A DNA stretch of 64,000 nt from Podocnemis expansa (taxonomy: Eukaryota; Chordata; Testudines; Podocnemididae). The notes under the pieces are model-generated. The model saw only the letters and a program-made list of their open reading frames with translations, did no database searches and had not been told where the DNA came from. The stretch is from the NCBI GenBank assembly GCA_007922195.1, contig ML682003.1, positions 4,196,028 through 4,260,027 on the forward strand, in the 5' to 3' direction. Shown here piece by piece: positions 24,901-36,900 of this stretch (position 1 is its first letter; each line of letters begins with the position of its first letter). The position numbers and the translations under genes are program-made.

Positions 24901-27900
24901 TGTAAAGCAATGTAACGTATGCTGCTCTGTATACCTGCCTGTGGTTCTTGTAATGTTACCATCTATAATTTACAATGATCCTTTAAAAACTTGGCAACTG
25001 AAACTAGGGAATTTGACATTTCAGCTCCATTCCTCTTCTCACATGTCTAAGAGCAGAAGCCAACAGTTCATACTACACACCTGTGCACCAGCAGAGAGGA
25101 TGCCAGCAGTTATCCAGTATATTGCACTACAGATGCACGTAGCTTTACAAAAAAATTTAGATGCAGTCTCTGCCCCAGTGAGCTCACAAACCCAAGATCC
25201 AGCAAGATCAGCATGGAATAATGAACAAGAAGGGAGGGACAGGTCACTCAAATCACACATGTGCCTGGGTGAGCAGCATGTGCCTTGATGTTTACACAGT
25301 GGTTCGCAGTTTGTTATGGAGCCACCTTAACAGCTCCAGAAATAAGTCCGCAGTGAGTTTTCCCCCTTCAAACAGCGTTAACCACATGTTCAAGTGGGAT
25401 AATTTATTGAGATCTATTTGGTTGCCTGGGTGTACTTCACGCTCCTTAGAATCTGCATTGCACAATTCTCAGATTTAAAATACATCTTTGGGAATCCTCC
25501 CAGTGATGAATTTTAAGGTGCTTGGAGTCCCACTCTTTCAAAAACAAAAAATCAACCATTTTAAAATTTCAATGGGATCTGAGACCACAGAAATCCCTTG
25601 CATCTGAGAATGGCAATACACACACAGATAACACATCTCTTTGCCAGAGAAGCCACAACACTATTTTCCAAGACGACTTTTGTTCTGAGGCTGAACTAGT
25701 CTTCTTATTCTAGGGTTACCAGATGTCCAGCAAAAGGAGGACATGTCCTCCTTTTTGCCCTGCTGTCCTCCATCCTCCAGGCATTTTAGAAAAAGTGCTA
25801 TTTGTCCAGCTTTTTGTTGGATGCCTGGGGCAGCACTGTAAAAATACAAGGGCGCACCAGCCCGCAGCTCCCAAATGTGTTCCCCTGCTGCTCAGCCCAG
25901 CAGCTGCAGCACGTGGTGGGGTTGGGAATTTGGAGATGCTCCCCTGCTGGCCCCTGCACGTCAGCAGGCAGTGAAGAGGGCTGGCTGGCTAGGGGTGGGG
26001 CAGGCTGCAGCCAGGGATCTGGTTTCACTTTGCCTCCTTGCTTTCGCTCCTTGTCCCTGGCTTCTTTCCAGGCTCCAGTTCAGGTCTACTCACCTCCCAT
26101 CCCCTGGATTTTGGGGAAGGCTTGATCTTATATTTTGGAGGGGCTGGGGCTTTTCTACAGCTTGATGGGGGTCTCTGTGGTGCCCTGTGGCTGCTGCTTC
26201 ACTTTCTGCTTTGCTACCCTATTTGGCTTAAAGTTTCAGGGGAGGTTTCTTTCTCTAATGGCTCAGCTAAGTCAGATCTTTATGCCTTCTAATGGGGATT
26301 GGCTTTTTGTAACAAATCTTTTGTTTATAGGTCAAAGAAAGTTCACTTTGGATTGTGAGGCTTGAATGAATATGATTTTCCTTTTCTCAATTTGCTTCTC
26401 CTTTCCAAGATGAGATTAGTCCACTACAGATGTATCCTTAAATTTTATTAAGATCCACTGATGTGCAAGTATTATACATGCTAAAGTAGGTGCTGAGCTG
26501 GGCTAGATCCTGTAGTTTAATTGAAGTCAGTGAGAAATTTGAGCAAGGATTTAATATTTGTCCCTTTGTTAGTCGTTTATCAAATCACAGAAAACAAGCA
26601 GCTTGGTTTTGCCTTTTGCTTATATATTCTATTTTTATTTTACTTTTAGGGAGGGTGTTTCTTTTGGTATATTTAGGAAAAAACTGATCATATCATCTAA
26701 GAATAGGTGCTGTTGTCTTGTATGGAGCATTTGATAGTCAAAAACATCTAATTCTACTCCCCCCATTTGACATGTATTTCACATAAAAGCAAACAGAAAA
26801 TGTCAACTGTCATAAAAGAAATATATCTCCACCTGTGGTTTATGGTGGGCATAGTAAGATATGATGTCTAGAAATTTGCATTTTGTGTAAAAGTTTGTTT
26901 CAGGCAGGTCTGCACATAAAAACCAGCAGCTCTCACTTCTGATTCTCCTTGCCTATGGATGTAAAACTTAAACAGCCTGTCTGTGATGAATTTTTTTTTT
27001 TTTTTTTTAAATACTGCACAGTGAGGCTCAAAACTGAGGCTAGATTGGGATTTCCCTACACCCCTCCTGCACCCCCCCAGTTGTCAGCTAGTAACAGTGT
27101 TATACCAAATCAGTGAGCACCCCCTACACTCCCCAAATCTCCCCGTGCCCCCTAATTTCATGTGTTGGGGAGAATACTGTCAACAGAGATTACTTTTCTT
27201 TTAGAAGCCAACACCTCAAATTCAGCTAGACTTCAAGGAGTCAAGGGCCTGTCCCTCCATGTGTCAAACAATGAGACTGAATTCTGTGAAGAACTTACTG
27301 TCTTAAAACTGATTTTAATCTTGTCCATAATTACTACATTAAGTTTATTGGAGGTTTGCTTCCATTTGCAACTCATAATGTAAAAATATCAATCTGGATA
27401 GGAGTTCTGCAGTGTGATTCTCCTTGCACCTTGATATAAATATTAAATACTTAATTGTGTGACACCTTAAAGTGGCTGGCTTTATGGTTACTTTAATGTG
27501 AAGATAAAAAATACTTAAGGCATTCATTTGATATCCCTGAGCTGCTGTTCTTCCAATTCATGTCGCATAGTAACTAGGGGCTAGACAGATTTCTCTGGAG
27601 TTGGATGATCAATGGGGCAAGCATGGGGGGGGGGCAGTGGCTGGGTGGATGAAGGGGGCCTGGGCAGGGCCCCGGCTGTTTGTGTCCTCCAAAGTCCTCC
27701 TTTTTGTACTTCCCTGTCCTCCTTTCCATGCTTTGGTATCTGGTAAGCCTATCTTATCCTGACTCTTCCACCCCCTAGGCTACAACTCTAGACGACTATG
27801 TTCTCTCATTCCAAGCCCCAATGAGAAGAGATACGGCCTTGTGTAGCAGGACTAGATCAACGGTTTCAGCGTATAGGAATCAATGGCTCCATGTCAAGTT

Positions 27901-30900
27901 GGCAACCAGTAACAAGCAGAGTGCCCCAGGGGTCGGTCGTGGGGCCAGTTCTGTTCAACATTTTCATTAATGACCTGGATGATATAGATTGCGCACTTAG
28001 TAAGTTTGCAGATGACACCAAGCTGGGGGGGAATGGCAGACACGCTGGAGGGCAGAGACAGCATTCAGGGAGACCTTGACAAATTGGAGCAGTGGGCCAA
28101 TAGAAATCTCATGAGGTTCAAGGAGGAACAGTGAAAATCCTGCACTTGGGACAAAAAAAACCCATGTCCTGCTACAGGCTGGGGAGTGATCGGCTAAGTA
28201 GCAGCACTGGAGAAAAGGACCTGGGGGTCATGGTGGATGGGAAGCTGGATATGAGTCAGCAGTGTGCGCTTACTGCCAAAAAGGCCAATGGCATGCTGGG
28301 CTGCATAAGAAGTGTTGCCAGCAGATAGAGGGATGTGATCGTTCCCCTCTATTCTGCACTGGTAAGGCCACTTCTGGAATACTGTGTCCAGTTTTGGGCT
28401 CCCACTACAAAAAGGACATGGACAAATTAGAGAGAGTCCAGCAGAGGGCAACAAAAATGATCAAAGGGCTGGAGCACAAGCCCTATGAAGAAAGACTGAA
28501 GGAACTAGGCTTATTTAGCCTGCAGAAGAGAAGACTGAGGGGGGATTTGACAGCAACCTTCAACTTCTTGAAGGGTTGCTCCAAGGAGGATGGAGCTCGA
28601 CTGTTCTCAGTAGTAACGGAGGACAGAACAAGGAGCAATGGTTTCAAGTTACAGTTGGGGAGGTCCAGGCTGGATATTAGGAAAAGCTTTCTTACTAGGC
28701 AAGTGGTGAAGCATTGGAATAAGCTACCTAGGGTGGTGGTGGAATCTCTGTCTTTGGAGGTGTTTAAGGCCCAGCTGGACAAAACCCTGGCTGGGATAAT
28801 CTAGTGGGAGTGGTCCTGCTTTTTCGGCAGGGGTTGGACTAGATGACCTCGTGGGGTCCCTTCCAACCCTCTGATTCTATGACCCACAGTCCAGCAGAAG
28901 AGATGCTCATCAGGCTGAACCTGTCCTCCAGGAAACCACAGGACAGCCACCTAATGGAAAACCAGCCTTTGAAACAGAACTGCAAGCTCCATTTGTCAGG
29001 TGAAGTGGGATTTAAGATTTTCCCTCCTCTCCACACCCTAGCTCTTATTACTAGTTGGGAGCATAAAAAGAAAAGAGAAGAACTTATAATTAATGTTGCC
29101 TGAGAAGTTGAGTTTGATTTCCATTTAGAACAGGGGTCTCAAACACAAGGCCCATGGGCCACATCCAGCCCCTAAAGCTATTGCCTGTAGCCCGCAACAC
29201 TATTTTTACTGATATTTGCAATATTGTTTTATGAAAAGGTTTTAGTGGTGCAGCCCTCGGGCTTCCATACTAGTCCTCATGTGGCTCTCGTGGTGATTTG
29301 AGTTTGAGACCCCTGATTTAGAAGTTTCAAAATCCATTCAATGCACTCTTTTCCTGTCTGAAAGGCTCCGGAATCCTGTTTTTGCTTTCTGGCTCAATTC
29401 GTCATAATCCAGAACATTAAAACCCTACTCAGGTCTTCCATCTTAGATTTAAAGATTCATACTAAAATTCAAGCAGGTTATGGAAGATCTGTGGTTTACT
29501 CATTATTTTGATGCAGACTCCCCAGCCTGGTCAAGCCATTAGCAAAGGCAGCATCACCACAGAAGCCAGCGGAAGCAGCATTTCAGTCAGAGTGATTTGC
29601 TCCCAGCACCATCTGCCGGAGCAGATTGTACAAATATCAGTTGTTTCTCCTCTTTCACTTCAAAGCCTGTAACTAGTTTTCAGGACCAATTTAAAGAGCA
29701 AATCTACCCCTTTGCTTTGGTTTTCTCCTGTTCTGCCTGCTGTCCTTGCACCAAATTCCAAGTGAGCAATTCTGTGCTGAGCAGTTTTATTCTTGCAAGT
29801 CATCTCACTTAATTCCAGCACAGAAACACATACTGGGACTTAGTGTTATGGAAGTAGCAAGCCCAACTACAAGAGCCTAGGGCAGGGGTCAGCAACCCAA
29901 AAGATAAAAGCAACCATTTTTTGAGATTTCTTCAATAAACAAGTGTTTTGAGAGCCACCATGGGTGTAGCCATCTGGTGGGGGGAGCTGGACCAGGGTGC
30001 CTGCCACAAGGCCCCTGGTGGGAGAGGAGAAGGTAACACAGAACCAGGAGTGGGCCCCCCACAGGGTCCCTCGGTGGTGGTGGGGAGCCTGGCATGGGCT
30101 GCCTGTGGGATCCCCTGGTGGTGTCAGGGGGAGAGGTGATGGAGCCAGGAGCAGGCCACCACCTTCAGGATGCTGGGGTTGTCCCCACCCTCCATCCACA
30201 GCCACATGAGGCTGAGGCAGCCATGGTCCCTAGCACCAGCGAGGGTATGTGGGTGTGCACTGGCAGGGTGGAGCAGAAAAGCCCCCCCAGCCCCAGCTGG
30301 CCGTCCCTTCCCAGAGCAGCTGGCACCAAGCTGCGGCTTACAGGGGTGGGGCCTTGGAATGGCTCCTCTGCGGAGGTCGGGCCACTTTGAGCTGGCCACC
30401 CCAGGGCTGTACAGGCCTGATCCAGGAAGGAGGCCTCTCTTCTGGGGTGGCCAGGTTGAAGCAGTCTGAACTCCATGGAGGGGCCGTTCCAGGGCTCCAC
30501 CCCCAGGAGGCGCAGCTTGCAACCAGCCGCTCTTGGGAGGGACGGCGGGCAGTGTGTGGGTGGGGCTTCTTTGCTCTGCTCCACCAGTGCACAGAGGGAG
30601 GGATGGAGGAAGCACACATCACCCGCACACCCCACACTGTCACTAGGGGGCTGTGGTGCGACCGCAGGGCTGCCTCAGGCTCATGTGGTTGTGGTGAGAG
30701 GGTGGGGGTGACTCCAGGGAGCCAGAAGGCGACACTCAGGGACCCACAGGTGTCTTACTGAGCCTGTGTTGTCAATCCTGAGCCTAGGGAAAACCAGCTC
30801 CCTTCATTCCTGTTTGTCATCCAAGATACCTGGGTCATGAATCATCTTGTAACAGGCATATTTTTCACTTACAGTCAATAGCCAGACTTCTTCCACAGGA

Positions 30901-33900
30901 GGAAGTACTAGGCCATCAGTACGTAGGGCCGGACACCAGATAGTTTTATTTTTTGCCCCATTTTTAGCATCTGTCATCTGAGGCTCTTAATTGACCTCAC
31001 AAGCTTGCTGTGTGGTAGCTGACCATTATCGCCATTTTACAGAGGAGGAAACAGGTGGATTAGAACCTGGTTGCTATCCTTCTTCCCCTTGATAAATAAG
31101 CACAACACTTAGTACATTAGCTAAATTCCATTTTGAAAAATCACCATGACTAAAACCAGCCAGCTTTGTGACAAACCGATTATGTACTGGCAGCAAGAAA
31201 AGCTCAGCAGAGGATGATGTTACCAAGCTATTACTGTAGGATTCAGAGTTAAAACTAGAAGCCATGCTGAGTTCCCTGGAAATAGAAGATGGAAGATGCC
31301 ATTTCTTTGCACATACCCTGATTGAAAGCAAACAGGAAAGAGAAGGTGTTAGCTCAGTGTACCCAGTATACAAACAAGCCCCTGCTGACAGACAAGTGCT
31401 GTCCCTGTGCTGCCAGGAGGCCTATTTTAACTATGGTTTGGTCACGTGTTAGTTAAAGTGTATGGGAACAAACATTCCCCAGAGAGAAAAAGAAATGCAT
31501 AGCTCTTGAAGAAGCCACTGAATTTTAGCCCCTACACAATTAGACTTTAATTTTAAAGCCATTGTGCTATGGCAAGCAATCTGACAGCACACATTTCAGG
31601 TAATATAGAGTGTTCTTGATCAAATGGAGCTCGTTTGGTGGTACACAGCACTGCACACCTTGTCCATCTCCTCTAGCTCACACACAATCTATGAATCAGT
31701 CATAGTGGAGGAGATCTGTGAGATGCGCCATAGCTAAAAATGACTGCAGGTAGCCAGCTGGTGAGAGAGCTCAGGTACTCACTCCGGCCAGCGATTTCTG
31801 GATATTCTCCCTGGCTCTGGCAATGTCGCGTAGGATCGTGCTGGCTCCGTTCTCCTGCAAACAGCGCAGAAAGAACCAAGATATTTTTTAAAATGAGACA
31901 TGAAACATTGCTGTGGGCACTTCAGAGGGAAGACTGGATTTTTTTTTTTTTTTTTTTGCACAACAGTTAGCTGCACGTTGAAAAGCAGCCTCCAGGAAGC
32001 AGCAGCTGGAAACCAAGAGTCTGAGGTGGAATGACCGCAGCTTACTTGGTGTTACTCACATCACACTCTTGCCTCCAAACAGTGGACAGTTAAGAGTTTT
32101 GAGACACCAATGTTTTGCTGCTCCCTGCTCTGTTACCATGACAGGCTGGCACAGCCACCACTTGGGCAGGCTGTCAGGGTTACATTAGTGCATCCCTGGA
32201 GCTCTGGTTAAGCAGTGAACTTTCTTAAAAGATTAGGAGTGAACTTTATGCTGGTGAGTCCTGTTGACTGAAATCTTCTATTCAAAGAATAGGTGTGGCC
32301 CAAGCAGTGGCTGCTCTAGCTTTCCCACCTTCGTGTGCCAAGTCCCTGTGCTGGAGCGTCCTCATCCTGAAACCCTCCAGTTCCCAAGTCCAGCCACTCC
32401 TTGGCTTTCCGAGACTAGCAACAAGGGTACCAATTAAAGCACTAGTTTGTGATGTGGATGCCAGCCCTTTGCAAACCAGACAGAGCGTGCGCGCGCGCGC
32501 ACACACACTCACACACTTCCCCCGTGGCAGCCATCAGTCACAAATAATTCCACGCTAGCACGGCACTTCAAAATTTGATTAGAATTTGAAAAAGCTTACT
32601 GGACACTCCTAAACCCTACTAGGAAAGGACTGCTGTAATAAACAGCTCCACAAGCTTCAGTCGGTTGGCCTTCAAGCCACTTCTGGCAAGTTAAATTTCT
32701 TCTTCGCTGAAAGTTCTTCGTACTACAGAGCAGATTCTGAAGCACAACTCCAATCTTGTGTTTCACCTACAACCTCCAATTTTACCCATCACGTAGAAAC
32801 GCCTGTCCTTCAAATGAATGTTGTACAGGGCCATGTGCTACCGTGCTGGCATCACAGCCAGCAGAAATTGAGCAGAACATGCCTAGAAGCTAAAACATCT
32901 CTAGCCCAGCCCTACTGGCAAACTAGCCATTCAAAGATTTCAAGCAACTTTCACTGGAATGAAATGGATCTATGTAGTTTACAACTCTTTACATTTTAAG
33001 GAGGGACTATAGCACCCCTGCTCACTACATCTTAATCTTGTTGGGGTGCAGCCACCCTCAGGAATGCAAATAAGCCACCCTGACTACTTCATGCTGGTGC
33101 TGGAGTCAGACTCCTCTGCTCTTCCCCTGCTTGTATCATCATTGCGCTACCACAGACAGCTTTCCCCATGAGCCCACTGTTAACTCCTGCAAGGTAGTGA
33201 GAAAGGGAGCATGGGTCACAGTCTTGCTGGTGCTCTTCTAGCACTACCAGACTACCATCATGTGCCACATCTCCAGGACATGTTGGGCAAAAGAGCAGCT
33301 TGTTTCGGCATTTCCAATGACTTCTTGGGAGAACAAGAAATTGCTAGATAGTGTAATAGTCACTCACACAGGTCAGTCCCTAGCACTCCTTTCTGCCCTT
33401 CCATATACCTCAGCCTTTTTTGTCACCTCTTGTGAACGGGCATAAATTGTTTGTTGATAGGCCACAGACCCAATTTGTGCCCCTGCCACAGATAGGCTGC
33501 AAGTGACCTGAAGAATTAGGAAAAGACCAATTGTTGTAATTGGTCACCCAGTTTTCCCTCCACTTTTATTTCACCCCATTTACACTGCCAACTCAACTTG
33601 TACAAGGGCAAATTAACCTCTTATCTACCACTACAACTTGAATGCTACTGTTCTCAAACCGTAGTCTGAGAAGCATTTGAGAGGTCTGATGCAATTCTTT
33701 ATTGCCTACAGAACAAAACATTTTGAAAACCAAATAGCAGGAAATTTGGCAACAGGGCTAGACAGAACATGAGAGAATCTCTTAGAAATTGGCCTCCATG
33801 ATAGGAGAATTACTACTGGACCATAACAAATACATACAGCTTGGAAGGATCATTCTTCCACCTGCTATCTGTATCAGCAGCTCCTTAGACTCTAGCACAC

Positions 33901-36900
33901 TGCAAAACCTACTTCCTCGCTGCTTGAGGATATGCATTACCTGTTGGCAAGACGGACTGGCAACTGGCCCATTCAGCTGTTCATAGTATCTCCTCTCGGC
34001 ATCATCATACCTGAATTTATCAAACCAGATCTTCTCATGCATAAGGAAGGTAGCTGCCATTTTTCTGCAAATAGAAAGAAACAATAAGACCACTAAGAAT
34101 ATTTAGGGTTAGAGTTCCTTGTAACAGGTTCATCAACAGCAGCACTTATTCCCTCTGCCACAGGATTGTGTTGTAACCTTCCCCATTCCTTCCCTTCTGC
34201 TGAGGCGCTTTAAGTAAATGGGATCCTATTAAGAAAGCAGGGCACTCTAATCACCCACACACCTGTCTGCCTGATCCGACCTGTATTTAGCAACACAGTG
34301 TGAAGTGGGAGCTGTCCATACCGGACAGTCTCCAGCTTTCCCCTGCGTAAATGCCAGGTCCACCAGGACATAGATGAAAATACAGGACACTTAAAAATCC
34401 ACAGAAGTCAAGTAACACAGTGATTTTTAAAAATGGACAGACAACTACGGCTCTTTTGGGCTCATGTTCAGAAACATTTCTAACATGCCTAGCCAGCCTC
34501 AGCTACTAGCTTTTAACACAGCATACAGTGTTTAAGCCACACTACAGCTATCGTAGGAAGGAGCATTAAAACAGCAGTGGGGAACAAGCTGAGCATGCAG
34601 TTCCACTGCACACTATCTCAAACAGATTTCAGCCCTGTCCACTTTTGCACACTAGCGCCAACTGCATTGACTATCTTACATAGTTAACAACAGCGTAGTT
34701 CAGACCCTCTGGACAAAGCTTCACTGACTGTTCTGCAGAACTAGGTTACCCAGTTCTCCTAGATAATCCCACAACCATACATGGCCTAACAAACAAAAGG
34801 GGCACTGGAGAAGCATCTCTTTCCAAGTCAGGGCCCAGACAGATTTTGGAAGACAGCACTGGGAGGACTGGAAGATGAAACTGCAGAAGCATGTTTCAGA
34901 AGACCTATAATCATTTAGAAATTAAACTGTTACACTGTTGGGGAGAGATCCTTCTTACTGTGCAACATTACTCAGAAATCATGCGATTCCCCCAATGCGG
35001 CATGTTTCAAAAAGCAGAGAGATTCCAAAATGGCTACAAAGGTATGTTAACCAACTACTCTATGGGGCATCTGGGGCAAAGGGCTAACTTAACATGGGCA
35101 TGCAGTTAAATAGCTTCCAAAAGCTATTTGACCTCATGGTGTATGCAGGATGAGACTTAACAGTGAAGACCTCTAGTTATTTCACAGTAAGGGCACAATA
35201 CAGGAGCATAGGACAAAAGGTCAGTTTGAGGGGGCAGAGACAAGAAAAGCATCACAATGCAGCTAAGGGCCCATTAGAAGTATAAGCAGGAAAAGAGCTA
35301 AGGAATTAAGTAACATCCACTAATGCAAACGCCATTTACAGATATCTTAGGACAAGTTTATGCCACTTAAATACCCTAAGGTGGGGAACAAAACTTCATG
35401 AGTCAGCCTAGAGCTTTGGAAGCCCTACGAATCCTCCACAAAAATCATATCTCCAGATCGCAGCTTCGGGTGACTATGTAATGCTTTGTATGGACAGCTG
35501 TAAAACATCACGACCAACACTGAAATGCCCCCAAAAAGCTGAAAAAAGTTGATAGATTCCTACAATACACCATTTCCAAATTCTGTAACCCTTTCTCAAT
35601 GTTCAAATAATTCCTGAAGAAGACTGTTCGAAATATCATCCATCTATACAAGGCTCCATGTAGCCACTTTACCACACAAAAGTGTTATCAAATCACTCAT
35701 TGTTCATTTAGCACTCACACAACCTTCATTTCATGCAGGGAGGTGAGGAGTACAAACTCTTCAGACTCTCTCTGGCCACAGAAAATGCTATTCAAATACA
35801 AGGGGTCACAGGTGTCTCTTCAAAGGGAGGAGAATGGGCAAAAGGTATTACAGCTAATTAAGTCCTTCAAGTGGGCTACAAAGCAATGCTAAAGTACTGG
35901 CCTTTGGACAGACCCCCTGAAGAGCTACAGCTCAGATGGTAATGTGGCCTCTGATGGGCAGAAGAGTTTGGGGTTCAGCATGCAGAATCCAACTCCGTAA
36001 AATCAAAATACAAGCAGTACTGCCTCCTGCATAGTGGGGAAAATGCAGCTCTGCACTCTGAGGCAGTCAGCTTTTAAATATTCCCAGCCTTTAAAAAAAG
36101 CAAAACTGCTCTAATTAGACTAATCACAGGGCCAATAACTACCAACATCTGCTTTGTTTTTAAAACGCATCTTCCCCTTCCCAGAGCCAGGATTTGCTCA
36201 CTGGATTTGTTATAACCTCAGTGGCGCTCCTTACATGCCCAGAATGAGCACCCAATTTCAGACAAAATGGTTTATGAGATTAGTAAAACTGGCTTCCCTC
36301 AGGTGTGCAGAAGAAACACCTGCCATCTCCGGACTGAAACTTTGGGCCTACTTTACAATCCAACGGCATTTTCATCGTGAAGAATCCCAAAGCTCCTCTA
36401 CAAATTCAATATACAGTGCCACAAAAATGCATCCATTTCCCAAGGGGAGGCCAGCAGAAAACACACACACAGCAAGGTCTGGAGAAAACTGATCAAGTAC
36501 AGTGGAGCTAATTCCTTCTCTCATGAAGAGCACAATCAGGCCTTTAGCACTTGCGGCTCAGTAAACAAGAGCTCCACTCTAATGGCCTGAGCCAAAACAA
36601 CCTATTGCCACACCTGTGTACAAATCAATTTATGAACCTCAGAATGATAAAGGGCTGAATCGTGTATGCCACCCTGTAGCTATGCTTAGCCAAGTTACCT
36701 CTCCACTGGCAAAACATTTTGGGGTTAGAGGCTCTGTATAAGAAAGGTACGGCCTGAGCACAGGACTGGGAACCAGAATTCTCAAGTGAAGCGTTCTAAC
36801 GCCTCTTTTGGCTTCGATTCAGTCATTGTGAGCAAATGATTTAGCTTCTCTGGCTCCATCTACAAAGTGACAATTCCATAACTGACCTCACATCAGTATT

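Larger units (their letters stand above)
19377..31782. other. EEF1D intron between cassette exon and ENGAS exon
   Basis: This 12.4 kb intron holds a MIR broken by a MITE (19850-20260), SINEs (21555-21900), MIRs (23795-24195), a 2.0 kb hAT-like element (25712-27750), a CR1 (27858-28885), a MITE (29131-29315) and a hairpin hAT-like element (29881-30779). I see no feature in 20260-21550, 21900-23790 or 24200-25710. Confidence 0.7.

Noticed and set aside
25802..26365. Overlapping plus-strand frames in the 2.0 kb hAT-like element
   Set aside because: No hAT transposase or zinc-finger motif could be read, and the frames are short and overlapping.
28262..28804. 180-codon frame with [17 protein letters not shown]
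   Set aside because: It is the C-terminal part of a CR1 reverse transcriptase, not a host gene.
30124..30761. Several 100-170 codon frames on both strands
   Set aside because: They lie in the GC-rich hairpin element; the frames on the two strands mirror each other because the sequence is an inverted repeat.
36154..36492. 112-codon plus-strand frame
   Set aside because: No domain, no splice partner, and it lies antisense in an EEF1D intron.
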